From assembly GCF_900109145.1 (NCBI RefSeq), contig NZ_FNYY01000001.1, positions 124,001 to 188,000 of the forward strand: a stretch of 64,000 bases of DNA. The letters are read 5' to 3'. This document shows positions 56,349 through 64,000 of the stretch, in pieces. The stretch's first letter is position 1. Every line of letters begins with the position of its first letter. Under the pieces are notes generated by a model. It searched no databases and was not told the origin of the DNA. It saw only the letters and a list, made by a program, of their open reading frames with translations. The translations under genes were made by a program, and so were the position numbers. Source of the DNA: Marinovum algicola (GTDB lineage Bacteria > Pseudomonadota > Alphaproteobacteria > Rhodobacterales > Rhodobacteraceae).

Positions 56349-57443
56349 ATGCCGCAAATCAAAGCCGCCGTGCTCAGGGCCTTTGGCGCGCCCCTGGCGA
56401 TCGAAGAGGTGACGCTGCGCGACCCCGAGGCCGGCGAGATCGAGGTCACGCTCGACGCCGTGGCGATCTGTCATTCCGACATTTCCTTTGCCGAAGGTGG
56501 CTGGGGCGGGGCGCTGCCGGCGGTCTATGGCCACGAGGCAGCCGGGCGGGTGAGTCGCCTCGGGGCCGGAGTGACCGGGTTGGCCGAAGGCGATTTCGTC
56601 GTCGTCACCCTGATCAAGCCCTGCGGCACCTGTCCCAGCTGTGGTTCCGGCAAGCCCACGATCTGCGAAACCCCGACGATCGAGCCGCCCAAGCTGACCG
56701 ACGCCGAAGGCACCAGCATTGGTGCGGCGATGAACTGCGGTGCCTTTGCGGAACGTGTGGTTGTCAGCGCCAGTCAGGTGGTGGCGCTGCCCGATGACCT
56801 GCCGGCCGACAGCGCGGCGCTGCTGGCCTGCGGCGTCATCACCGGCGTCGGCGCGGTGGTCAATGCCGGCCGGCTGCACGCCGGCGAGGATGTGGTGGTG
56901 ATCGGTGCCGGCGGTGTCGGGCTCAATGCCATCCAGGGCGCGCGCATCGCCGGCGCGCGCCGCATCGTCGCCGTCGACATGAGCGAGCAAAAGCTCGCAA
57001 TGGCGCGCGACTTCGGCGCCACCCATGGCGTTCTGGCGACCGGCGAAGCACCATGGAAAGACGCGATGGCGGCGCTGGGCGGGCGCGGGGCGGATGTGGT
57101 GGCGGTGACCGTCGGCGCGACCCGGGCCTATGACGAGGCGCAGCGCTATCTCGGCTGGGGCGGGCGGATGATCATGGTCGGCATGCCGCACACCGGAGCG
57201 ATGGCGCAATATGAACCGGCGGTGAATGCCTATATGGGCTCGTCCATGGTGGGCTCGAAGATGGGTGACGTGGTGATCGGCCGCGATATTCCCTGGATGG
57301 CCGATCTCTACCGGCAGGGGCGGCTCAAACTTGACGAGCTGGTGTCGGGTCGCTGGCGGCTCGATCAGATCAACGAGGCGATCGCCGACACCAAATCCGG
57401 CGCCGCGCGGCGCAATGTCATCCTTTTCGACCGCGAGAGCTGA
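56349..57443 (+). CDS. Zinc-dependent alcohol dehydrogenase
   Basis: 364-residue MDR enzyme. Catalytic zinc ligands are in AICHSD and GHEAAG with a third Cys in LLACGVITG; the four structural-zinc cysteines are in CGTCPSCGSGKPTIC. The NAD motif is VIGAGGVGLNAIQG. It is a class III-like/aryl or alkyl alcohol dehydrogenase. AGGAGG lies just before the ATG at 56349. It is convergent with the GNAT gene (3 bp). Confidence 0.92.
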   Translation: MPQIKAAVLRAFGAPLAIEEVTLRDPEAGEIEVTLDAVAICHSDISFAEGGWGGALPAVYGHEAAGRVSRLGAGVTGLAEGDFVVVTLIKPCGTCPSCGSGKPTICETPTIEPPKLTDAEGTSIGAAMNCGAFAERVVVSASQVVALPDDLPADSAALLACGVITGVGAVVNAGRLHAGEDVVVIGAGGVGLNAIQGARIAGARRIVAVDMSEQKLAMARDFGATHGVLATGEAPWKDAMAALGGRGADVVAVTVGATRAYDEAQRYLGWGGRMIMVGMPHTGAMAQYEPAVNAYMGSSMVGSKMGDVVIGRDIPWMADLYRQGRLKLDELVSGRWRLDQINEAIADTKSGAARRNVILFDRES

Positions 57444-57446
57444 GGA

Positions 57447-57875
57447 CTAATCGAGATCGAAGGCGCCATCCCAGCCGAAGCCCGCTATGACCTGTTCCGC
57501 GCCGCCGAGCGCGCGGTAGAGCGCCAGCGCGGGGACATTGTCGGGCTCGGTTCCGAGCCAGATGCCGTTGCAACCCATCGCGCGGACATGGGCGAAGAGC
57601 GCCTCGGTCACCGCCCGGGCCAGTCCCCGGCGCCGGTGGCTCTCGCGGGTGCCGACCTCGTTGACGAAGACCCCCGGCGGCTTGTCGGGATGCAGGAGCA
57701 CGGTGCCGGATGCAAAGGACACCAGATCGCCGCCCGCGATTGCCGCGGCCATCACATGCAGCGGGCTGCCAAGGAAGGCGCGCGCCTGATCGGGCCGGAC
57801 CGGGTGATCGAAAAGCCCCGGGGTGACATTCTGCAACAGCGCGATATCTTGCGCGCCAAGGACACGAACCTCCAT
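57447..57875 (-). CDS. GNAT family N-acetyltransferase
   Basis: 142 residues. The acetyl-CoA motif is VGTRESHRRRGLARAVTEAL (R-x-x-G-x-A), followed by LGTEPDNVPALALYRALG. Start ATG 57875 matches the fold; ATG 57899 is possible and would nearly touch the divergent gene. Substrate unknown, perhaps small amines or antibiotics. Confidence 0.85.
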   Translation of the reverse strand: MEVRVLGAQDIALLQNVTPGLFDHPVRPDQARAFLGSPLHVMAAAIAGGDLVSFASGTVLLHPDKPPGVFVNEVGTRESHRRRGLARAVTEALFAHVRAMGCNGIWLGTEPDNVPALALYRALGGAEQVIAGFGWDGAFDLD

Positions 57876-57902
57876 CGCCAATCCCCCAACTGAGAACATG
57901 CC

Positions 57903-59135
57903 ATGAAACTCGCCGATCTCGACGTGATTGTCACTGCGCCCCCTGCGCCGGGCTGGGGCGGCCGCTACTGGATTCTGGTCAAGCTGACCACGGCCTGCGG
58001 CATCACCGGCTGGGGCGAATGTTACGCCGCCTCGGTCGGGCCCCGGGCGATGGAAGCGGTGATCCGCGACGTCTTCGAGCGCCACATGGCCGGCGACAGC
58101 CCCGAGAATGTCGAGCGGATGTTCCGGCGCGCCTATTCCTCGGGCTTCACCCAGCGCCCGGACCTGACCGTCATGGGGGCTTTCTCGGGCCTGGAAATCG
58201 CCTGCTGGGACATTCTCGGCAAATCGCGCGACCGGCCGGTCTGGGCGCTGATGGGCGGCATGATGAACGAGCGGTTGCGCGCCTATTCCTACCTCTACCC
58301 GCTCGAGCGCCACGCGCTGCCGGAGTTCTGGGTCTCGCCCGAGATGGCGGCGGAAAGCGCGCTCGACTTGGTGGCGCGGGGTTATACGGCGGTCAAGTTC
58401 GACCCGGCCGGCCCCTATACCATGCGCGGCGGCCATCAGCCGGCGCTCTCCGACATTTCGATGTCGATGAGCTTTTGCGAGGCGATCCGCGAGGCGGTGG
58501 GCGACCGCGCCGACCTGCTGTTCGGCACCCACGGCCAGTTCAACACCGGCGGCGCAATCCGACTGGGGCAGGCGATCGAGGAATACCAGCCGCTGTGGTA
58601 CGAAGAGCCGATCCCGCCGGACAACCTGCTCGAGTTCCGCAAGGTGGCCGAGGCGGTGCGCATTCCGTTGGCCACCGGTGAACGGCTGACCACCCGGGCC
58701 GAGTTCGGCACCCTGTTGCAATCCGGCGGGGCGAGCATCCTGCAACCGGCGCTGGGTCGCGCCGGCGGGCTCTGGGAGACCCGGAAGATCGCCGCCCTGG
58801 CCGAGCATTTCAATGCCCAGGTGGCGCCGCATCTCTATGCCGGGCCGGTGGAATGGGCCGCCAACATCCATCTGGCCGCGACGATTCCCAACCTGCTGAT
58901 GATCGAGACCATCGAGACGCCGTTCCATGACGCGCTGATCTCCGGCGCGCTGACGGTCGAAGAGGGCTTCGTCACCCCGCCCACCGCGCCCGGCCTCGGC
59001 ATCGAGGTCGACGAGGCGCTGGCGCGGGCGCATCCCTACGAGGGCGACGGGCTGCATCTCGAGATGCGGGAAGCGCCCTGCGATTATGTTTCGGGCAATG
59101 TCTTTGCCGGCGGCGCACCGGTTCGGGAAAGCTGA
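57903..59135 (+). CDS. Mandelate racemase/muconate lactonising enzyme family (sugar acid dehydratase-like)
   Basis: 410-residue enolase-superfamily enzyme. The capping domain ends near residue 130; the barrel begins about YTAVKFDPAG. Metal ligands fall in LLFGTHGQFN, WYEEPIPPDN and ATGERLTT. The His acid/base region is near VAPHLYAGP. The KxDP plus GTHGQ pattern suits the D-mannonate/D-galactonate-type acid sugar dehydratases. The start codon is only 27 bp from the divergent GNAT start. Confidence 0.88.
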   Translation: MKLADLDVIVTAPPAPGWGGRYWILVKLTTACGITGWGECYAASVGPRAMEAVIRDVFERHMAGDSPENVERMFRRAYSSGFTQRPDLTVMGAFSGLEIACWDILGKSRDRPVWALMGGMMNERLRAYSYLYPLERHALPEFWVSPEMAAESALDLVARGYTAVKFDPAGPYTMRGGHQPALSDISMSMSFCEAIREAVGDRADLLFGTHGQFNTGGAIRLGQAIEEYQPLWYEEPIPPDNLLEFRKVAEAVRIPLATGERLTTRAEFGTLLQSGGASILQPALGRAGGLWETRKIAALAEHFNAQVAPHLYAGPVEWAANIHLAATIPNLLMIETIETPFHDALISGALTVEEGFVTPPTAPGLGIEVDEALARAHPYEGDGLHLEMREAPCDYVSGNVFAGGAPVRES

Positions 59136-59164
59136 TTGCCGCTGGGTAAGGCGCCATGGTAGGC

Positions 59165-59179
59165 GTGAACCGATTTCAC
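59165..59179. promoter_or_regulatory. Inverted repeat upstream of the ArsR gene
   Basis: GTGAA-CCGAT-TTCAC, a perfect 5-bp dyad, 23 bp before the start of the ArsR-family gene. It is a reasonable candidate for an autoregulatory operator. Confidence 0.4.
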
Positions 59180-59202
59180 CTTTCAGATACGAGTTGTGCC
59201 TC

Positions 59203-59517
59203 GTGAGCGACACATCCCCCGACCCGAGCCCCCGCGACATGGCCGAAAGCGCCAAGGCCGCCGCGGGCTATCTCAAGACCCTGGCGCATGAAGGGCGGCT
59301 GATGATTCTGTGCCATCTGGGGCAGGGCGAGATGTCGGTCGGCGCGTTGGAAGAGACGTTGGGCATACGGCAGGCGGCTGTCAGCCAGATGCTGGCGCGT
59401 CTGCGCGACGAGGGGCTGGTGGTCACCCGGCGCGAGGGCAAGACGATCTATTATTCCCTGGCCGATGAACGGACCCAGCGGATGATCGGCCTGCTGTACG
59501 AGTATTATTGCAGCTAG
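59203..59517 (+). CDS. ArsR-family regulator, SqrR/BigR-like
   Basis: 104 residues from GTG 59203 (ATG 59239 also possible). Winged helix: YLKTLAHEGRLMILCHL, recognition helix IRQAAVSQMLARLRDEGL, wing REGKTIYYSL. Cysteines are only C37 and C103, with a spacing of 66. The sulfide/persulfide sensor SqrR of R. capsulatus uses C41 and C107, also 66 apart, and BigR is similar. Thus it is probably a persulfide-responsive repressor. No sulfide-oxidation gene is near in this window. Confidence 0.85.
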   Translation: MSDTSPDPSPRDMAESAKAAAGYLKTLAHEGRLMILCHLGQGEMSVGALEETLGIRQAAVSQMLARLRDEGLVVTRREGKTIYYSLADERTQRMIGLLYEYYCS

Positions 59518-60668
59518 GTTTCGGTCCAGAGTCCGAAGACGGGCCTGAAATCGCCCTCGGCCAGCGCCCGGAGCGGCAGGCAGATCTCGAGCGCATCGGC
59601 GCCCCAATCCCATCCCGCATGCGGCAGGGACGGCAGGCGCAGCAGCACCGCGACCGGACCGTCGCCGGTGCTGCGGACATCGCCCATGCTCACCGGTTCG
59701 GCCGCGTCGCGGGATTGCACCTGCGCCGCCCAGAAGGCGCGGGCGGCGGGGGCCATTGTTTCGGGCGCGGCATGCACCAGGGCGCAGGCGCGCGCGGCCA
59801 GCTCGGCCTGCCAGTCCTCGGCCCAGGGGCTGCTTGGCGCGCCTTCGGGACCCCGCGCCGAGCGGCTGGCGGGGACATTGCGCTGATAGATGCGCAGCGG
59901 CGCAGGCGCGCCGTCCGTGGCCGGAACATCGGGCGCGGCTTCGGCCAGGAAGAACGGCAGCTCGACATGGGCCAGGGCGGCGGCGATCAGAGCCGGTGCC
60001 TCGGGCGGCAGGGCGCTGTGCAACCGGTCCAGCGTCTCGAACAGCCGGTCGAGCACGGCCTGGGCGGCGGCAATGTCCTTGCGGCCTGTGACAAGGATGC
60101 CGGGATTGGCGATGACGCGCGGTGCCGGGCGCGGCGCGGGCCGGCTGCGCAGCATGCGGCCCCAGATGCCGTTTGATCCGGCCGGGTCCGGCGTGGCGGG
60201 CCGGGCTTCGGCCTCCAGCCTGTCGAGCACCGCCGCCGACGCGGCCAGCTCATTGCAGAGCCGTCCCAGCAGATCGAGCGCCGTCGACAGATCGACCGGC
60301 TGAGAGCGGGGGTGGCCGAGATCATAGCCGAGATCGGTCGGGGCCACCGGGGCGGCCTGTCGCGGCGTCGGCGTCAGCCGCCAGAGCGGCACGCGCGAGC
60401 GCACCGGCCCGCGGGCCGCGGCGCTGTAGAACACCACCGGCTCGCCCAGGGCGTCGAGGGACAGACGCAGCCAGCCGCGGCGGGGGCCATAGCCGCGCCA
60501 GAGCGTCTCGGGCAGGGCGCCGAGATCGATCTCGGCGGCCAGGCGCGGCGGGCTGTCGGAGGAGGGGGCGGCCTCGGCCCGGACCCAGCCGACGCTGTCG
60601 GCGGGCACTCCGGAACCCGGGTGCAACCAGATGATGGCTTCCTCGAATGCGCGCGCCTGCTGTTCCAT
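59514..60668 (-). CDS. DUF1963 (YwqG-like) domain protein
   Basis: 384 residues. RLAAEIDLGALPETLW near the start and LLRLPSLPHAGWDWGADAL at the end resemble the DUF1963/YwqG family (the AQIDLAxLP and GWxWGDxG blocks). The middle third is Ala/Arg-rich without a domain I recognise. Function unknown. It is 67 bp downstream of imuA in the same direction and may share the SOS promoter. The stop overlaps the end of the ArsR gene by 4 bp (convergent). Confidence 0.6.
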   Translation of the reverse strand: MEQQARAFEEAIIWLHPGSGVPADSVGWVRAEAAPSSDSPPRLAAEIDLGALPETLWRGYGPRRGWLRLSLDALGEPVVFYSAAARGPVRSRVPLWRLTPTPRQAAPVAPTDLGYDLGHPRSQPVDLSTALDLLGRLCNELAASAAVLDRLEAEARPATPDPAGSNGIWGRMLRSRPAPRPAPRVIANPGILVTGRKDIAAAQAVLDRLFETLDRLHSALPPEAPALIAAALAHVELPFFLAEAAPDVPATDGAPAPLRIYQRNVPASRSARGPEGAPSSPWAEDWQAELAARACALVHAAPETMAPAARAFWAAQVQSRDAAEPVSMGDVRSTGDGPVAVLLRLPSLPHAGWDWGADALEICLPLRALAEGDFRPVFGLWTET

Positions 60669-60735
60669 TGCCCTCTCCCTTTGGGAGACCGGTTAACCAT
60701 CCGATTGCGGAGGAATTGCGGCAATGCCGTGGCAA

Positions 60736-61359
60736 TCAGCCGGTGGCCCCGGCCAGTTCCGGCCCGGCCGCGCCCTGCCGCACCTGCCAGTCACGAACGG
60801 GCGCGGTGCGCGCCCGGAGCCGGGTCAGCCGCCAGCCCGCCGCTTCCGGCCGATGTGCCGGATCGAGCCGCCAGCGGCTCTCCACCCCCGGGGCGCCGCC
60901 CGTCTGGCCCGGCGTCAGCAAGAGCCCCAGCGGCCGGCCGCCCGAGGCCGCGGCCCCGGTCTCGGCCGCCAGATGCAGGCGCCGCACCTGGGTCAGCCCG
61001 GGCAGGCCCGGCAGATCGCCCACCACCAGCGGTGCCGCGCCCGACCGCAGCACCTCTTCCAGCGTCCAGAGCACATCCTCGGGGCGCGTGGGATGGACAA
61101 AGACAAAGCGTTCGGACGCACAGAGCCCGGCCAGCCCCGGCGCAAAGAGCGCATCCTTTTCCCAGGCCGGCGCGACCCAGATCACCGGGCCGGGCGCGGC
61201 CGCCTGCACCGCGCCCGCCACCCAGGCCGCCAGGGTGCGCCGCGCCCGGCCGCAGAGCTCATGCACCCGCATCTGGGCAAAGGACAGCTCGCCCATCACC
61301 GACAGGGCCGGGCGCGCCTGATGCGGCGCACGGGTCAGAAGGGCATGGGGACGACTCAT
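60736..61359 (-). CDS. imuA: ImuA-like SOS mutagenesis protein
   Basis: 207 residues of the RecA/SulA-like ImuA family: GELSFAQMRVHELCGRARRTLA at the start, VIWVAPAWEKD, FVHPTRPEDVLWTLEEVLRSG and LHLAAETGAAASGGRPLGLLL. ImuA works with ImuB and DnaE2 in damage-induced mutagenesis. Neither imuB nor dnaE2 is adjacent here. A perfect LexA box lies 16 bp before its ATG, so it is in the SOS regulon. Confidence 0.85.
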   Translation of the reverse strand: MSRPHALLTRAPHQARPALSVMGELSFAQMRVHELCGRARRTLAAWVAGAVQAAAPGPVIWVAPAWEKDALFAPGLAGLCASERFVFVHPTRPEDVLWTLEEVLRSGAAPLVVGDLPGLPGLTQVRRLHLAAETGAAASGGRPLGLLLTPGQTGGAPGVESRWRLDPAHRPEAAGWRLTRLRARTAPVRDWQVRQGAAGPELAGATG

Positions 61360-61374
61360 GCCTCCATTGTAAAT

Positions 61375-61389
61375 GTTCGCTCTATGTTC
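61375..61389. promoter_or_regulatory. LexA (SOS) box upstream of imuA
   Basis: GTTCGCTCTATGTTC, an exact fit to the alphaproteobacterial LexA site GTTC-N7-GTTC. It lies 15 bp before imuA and could also affect the divergent aldo/keto reductase gene. Confidence 0.88.
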
Positions 61390-61527
61390 TCAAGAGCGGC
61401 GGGGTGGCCGGCGCCAGATTTGCAGTTTTTCCAGGAAAGGCGCGAACCCGGCCGCCGCCGCGATCCAGGGTTTAACTTTCCGGCGCGGGCGTTAGGTTCC
61501 GGCGCAACTGAACAGGGAAAATGATCG

Positions 61528-62571
61528 ATGAAGATGACCACGCTGGGCCGCACCGGGCTCTCGGTTTCGCAGCTGTGCCTTGGCACGATGACCTTTGGCA
61601 CCCAGACCGCGCCCGAGGTGGCCCATGCCCAGATCGACCGGGCGCTGGCGCGCGGGGTCAATTTCATCGACACCGCCGAGATGTATCCGGTCAATCCCAA
61701 GTCGCCCGAAACCGTGGGCCGCACCGAGGCGATCCTCGGCGACTGGATCGCCGCCAGCGGCCGGCGGCAGGAGGTGGTGCTGGCCACCAAGCACCTGGGC
61801 AATGGCTCCGACCAGTCGCCCGACGGCGGGCCGATCACCGCAAAGACCATCCCGCGGTCGATCGAAGGCTCGCTCAAGCGGCTGAAGACCGATGTGATCG
61901 ATCTCTACCAGTTCCACTGGCCCAACCGCGGCTCCTACATGTTCCGCGAGAACTGGCACTTCGATCCCACCGGCCAGGACCGCGCGGCGGTGATCGCCGA
62001 CATCGAGGAGTGCCTCGGTGCCTTGCAGCGCGAGGTCGAGCGCGGCACGATCCGCGCCTTCGGTCTCTCGAACGAGAGCGCCTGGGGCACGGTGCAATGG
62101 ATCGAAGCGGCAAAACGGCTCGGCGGGCCGCGCGTCGCCACGTTGCAGAACGAATATTCGCTGATGTGCCGGCTGGCCGATACCGATGTGGCCGAAATGT
62201 GTTGGAACGAGGATGTCGGGCTCTTGCCGTTCTCGCCTTTGGCCTGCGGTTATCTGACCGGCAAATACAGCGGGGGCGCGGTGCCCGAGGCCTCGCGCAT
62301 GACGCTCAACCCCGACATGGGCGGACGGCAGGGCGACCGGGCGCTGGCGGTGGCGGATGCCTATGTGGCGCTGGCGTGCAAACACGGCATCGACCCGGTG
62401 CACATGGCGCTGGCCTGGACGGTGCAGCGGCCCTTCGTGGCCGCCGCGATCTTTGGCGCGACGACGCTGGCACAGCTCGACCATGCGCTCGACGCCGCCG
62501 ATGTCACCCTGTCTGACGATCTGCTGGCCGAAATCGACGCGCTGCACCGCGCCAACCCGATGCCCTACTGA
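61528..62571 (+). CDS. Aldo/keto reductase (Tas-like)
   Basis: 347 residues, TIM-barrel NADPH oxidoreductase. The catalytic tetrad is represented by FIDTAEMYPV (Asp, Tyr), VVLATKHLG (Lys) and LYQFHWPN (His). The long loop after the catalytic His and the C-terminal ATTLAQLDHAL are typical of the Tas subgroup. Substrate unknown. Divergent from imuA. Confidence 0.93.
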   Translation: MKMTTLGRTGLSVSQLCLGTMTFGTQTAPEVAHAQIDRALARGVNFIDTAEMYPVNPKSPETVGRTEAILGDWIAASGRRQEVVLATKHLGNGSDQSPDGGPITAKTIPRSIEGSLKRLKTDVIDLYQFHWPNRGSYMFRENWHFDPTGQDRAAVIADIEECLGALQREVERGTIRAFGLSNESAWGTVQWIEAAKRLGGPRVATLQNEYSLMCRLADTDVAEMCWNEDVGLLPFSPLACGYLTGKYSGGAVPEASRMTLNPDMGGRQGDRALAVADAYVALACKHGIDPVHMALAWTVQRPFVAAAIFGATTLAQLDHALDAADVTLSDDLLAEIDALHRANPMPY

Positions 62572-62634
62572 GGGGGCGGACCTTTCTGGACAAACCGGCT
62601 TGTGCGGCCCGGGTTTCCGCCGCACATTCGCCGC

Positions 62635-63306
62635 ATGTTAAGATTTTGTTTACCTTTTGCGCTCCTGGCGGCGGCGCTTTTGCCGTCGCCGCCCTCGGAA
62701 GCCGCCCAGGCCGAGATCACCGGCATCGCGCGGGTGATCGATGGCGACACGCTCGACCTCGGCGACACCCGCATCAGGCTGTTCGGCATCGACGCGGTCG
62801 AACGCGACCAGACCTGCCGCCATCCCACCCGCGGCGACTGGCCCTGCGGTGCCGAGGTGGCCCAGGAGGTGGCCTTCTGGCTCAACGGCGAACGCCTCGC
62901 CTGCACGCCCGAAGACCGCGACCGCTACGGCCGCGTGGTGGCCACCTGCTACCTGCGCGACGCGGATGTCGGGGCGGTGCTGGTCGAGGCCGGGCTGGCC
63001 TTTGCCTACAGCAAGTATTCCCCCCGGTACGAGGCGCTCCAGGCCCGCGCCCTGGCGGCCGGACGCGGGCTCTGGACCTCGGTGGTGGTGCGACCCGAGC
63101 GCCATCGGCGGGGCGAGGACCCGGTGGTGCCGGCCCAGGCCGGCTGCCGGATCAAGGGCAATATCTCGTCGAAGGGCGTGCGCATCTATCACCTGCCGGG
63201 ACAGGCGTGGTACGACAAGACCAGGATCTCCCCCGAGAATGGCGAGCGCTGGTTCTGCTCCGAGGCCGAGGCCCGCCGCGCCGGCTGGCGCAAGGCACGC
63301 CGCTAG
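62635..63306 (+). CDS. Exported thermonuclease-family protein
   Basis: 223 residues with a signal peptide (about 1-24). SNase domain: VIDGDTLDLGDTRIRLFGIDAVE holds the metal Asp and first Arg; DRDRYGRVVATCY has the second. The Glu and Arg catalytic positions (AVERDQ and GRVV) look intact. A C-terminal 60-residue module (KGNISSKGVRIYHLPGQ... and GERWFCSEAEA) is a frequent add-on of secreted bacterial thermonucleases. Likely periplasmic or extracellular nuclease. Confidence 0.9.
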   Translation: MLRFCLPFALLAAALLPSPPSEAAQAEITGIARVIDGDTLDLGDTRIRLFGIDAVERDQTCRHPTRGDWPCGAEVAQEVAFWLNGERLACTPEDRDRYGRVVATCYLRDADVGAVLVEAGLAFAYSKYSPRYEALQARALAAGRGLWTSVVVRPERHRRGEDPVVPAQAGCRIKGNISSKGVRIYHLPGQAWYDKTRISPENGERWFCSEAEARRAGWRKARR

Positions 63307-63340
63307 GCCACTTCAATCCCGACGGGGCTCTCCTCGCCAC

Positions 63341-63407
63341 CCCCCCTGCTTCCTCTTGCTCAAAATACCCTCGGGGGGCGGCCGCAGGCCGGGGGGCAGA
63401 GCCCCCA
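63341..63407 (-). repeat. Intergenic palindromic repeat, copy D
   Basis: Inverted copy with all modules, between the convergent thermonuclease and mutase genes. The tail module is more divergent (GGGTATTTTGAGCAAGAGGAAG). Confidence 0.75.
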
Positions 63408-63431
63408 AGCCCCGCCCCGCCGCCCGGCGCC

Positions 63432-64000
63432 TCAGCCCCGGGCATCGCGGATCAGCCGCAGGATATCCTGGGCCGCCGTGGGAATATTCGTCCCCGGCCC
63501 GAAGATCGCCTTGACCCCGGCGGATTTGAGGAATTCGTAATCCTGCTGCGGGATCACCCCGCCGCAGATCACGATGATATCGCCGGCATCATTGGCCTTG
63601 AGCGCCTCGATCAGCTGCGGCGCCAGAGTCTTGTGGCCAGCCGCCTGGGACGAGATGCCCACCACATGCACATCATTGTCGACCGCGTCCTGTGCCGCTT
63701 CTTCCGGGGTCTGGAACAGCGGCCCGACATCGACGTCGAAGCCGATGTCGGCAAAGGCGGTGGCGATCACCTTGGCGCCCCGGTCATGCCCGTCCTGGCC
63801 CATCTTGACCACAAGCATGCGCGGCCGCCGGCCTTCTTCCGCGGCGAAATCCTCGACCGATTTCTGGATCGCGGCAAAGCCTTCGTCGCCCTCGTAAGCC
63901 GCGCCATAGACGCCGGCGAGGGTTTTCACCTCGGCGCGGTGCCGTCCGAATACCTTTTCCATCGCCATGCTGATTTCTCCCACGCTGGCCCGGGCCCGGG
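63432..64000 (-). CDS. scpA: Methylmalonyl-CoA mutase large subunit (C-terminal part only)
   Basis: The B12-binding domain of methylmalonyl-CoA mutase: base-off cobalamin motif [10 protein letters not shown] (DxHxxG), then [12 protein letters not shown] and [11 protein letters not shown]. The frame runs beyond the right edge (residues [10 protein letters not shown] before the first Met), so about two thirds of the protein lies outside. It converts methylmalonyl-CoA and succinyl-CoA, in propionate or ethylmalonyl-CoA metabolism. Confidence 0.95.
   Translation of the reverse strand, partial: RARASVGEISMAMEKVFGRHRAEVKTLAGVYGAAYEGDEGFAAIQKSVEDFAAEEGRRPRMLVVKMGQDGHDRGAKVIATAFADIGFDVDVGPLFQTPEEAAQDAVDNDVHVVGISSQAAGHKTLAPQLIEALKANDAGDIIVICGGVIPQQDYEFLKSAGVKAIFGPGTNIPTAAQDILRLIRDARG

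Overview
The window is a GC-rich chromosomal segment of an alphaproteobacterium, most likely a member of the Rhodobacteraceae (Roseobacter group). Evidence: the gene order cytochrome oxidase subunit III - SURF1 - threonine synthase - M16 peptidase; the tauR-tpa-tauABC taurine cluster with a MocR-type TauR; an alphaproteobacterial LexA box (GTTC-N7-GTTC) before imuA; and an ATP synthase operon lacking the Fo genes. About 64 protein genes fill the window. I see no rRNA, tRNA, CRISPR array, prophage or insertion sequence. Both ends cut genes: ctaE at the left edge, and the methylmalonyl-CoA mutase large subunit at the right edge.

Layout. 1-9,553: end of the cta locus (ctaE, SURF1), thrC, M16 peptidase, GNAT, two stand-alone enzymes, then def, a degenerate def paralog, fmt and a small membrane protein (formyl-methionine handling). 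9,625-16,318: taurine module (regulator, taurine:pyruvate aminotransferase, ABC importer with an unusual permease). 16,419-18,190: leuA with a 28-codon leader peptide carrying four consecutive Leu codons. 18,339-19,796: secreted MORN-repeat protein. 20,074-29,267: nadE, a pfkB-metallopeptidase-SGNH operon, a 2OG oxygenase, a Tat-exported MBL enzyme, gltX, and a ybjN-proC-csaA operon. 29,599-32,195: BCCT transporter with a universal stress protein, then ubiK. 32,288-36,460: lgt-methyltransferase-pgeF operon, a tiny basic protein, a cysteine-free Hint protein. 36,457-40,678: clpA with an overlapping M23 peptidase gene, then gloB. 41,768-46,712: atpHAGDC. 46,936-50,643: trpB, metG, FKBP isomerase. 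50,954-59,517: small catabolic enzymes (HAD, hydrolases, PLP dehydratase, Zn-ADH, enolase-superfamily dehydratase) and a SqrR-like ArsR regulator. 59,514-64,000: DUF1963-like gene, imuA with its SOS box, aldo/keto reductase, thermonuclease, mutase.

Most of the window is housekeeping. The parts that merit attention are regulatory or degenerate: the leuA leader with competing hairpins and a probably leaderless leader peptide; the deformylase-like pseudoenzyme between def and fmt; a TauC permease with a ~120-residue soluble insertion; an ImuA gene without ImuB or DnaE2 beside it; a two-cysteine ArsR regulator with SqrR/BigR spacing; a MORN array with an F/W alternation broken once; and a four-copy palindromic intergenic repeat family. 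I did not find a clear new multi-gene defence or biosynthetic system.
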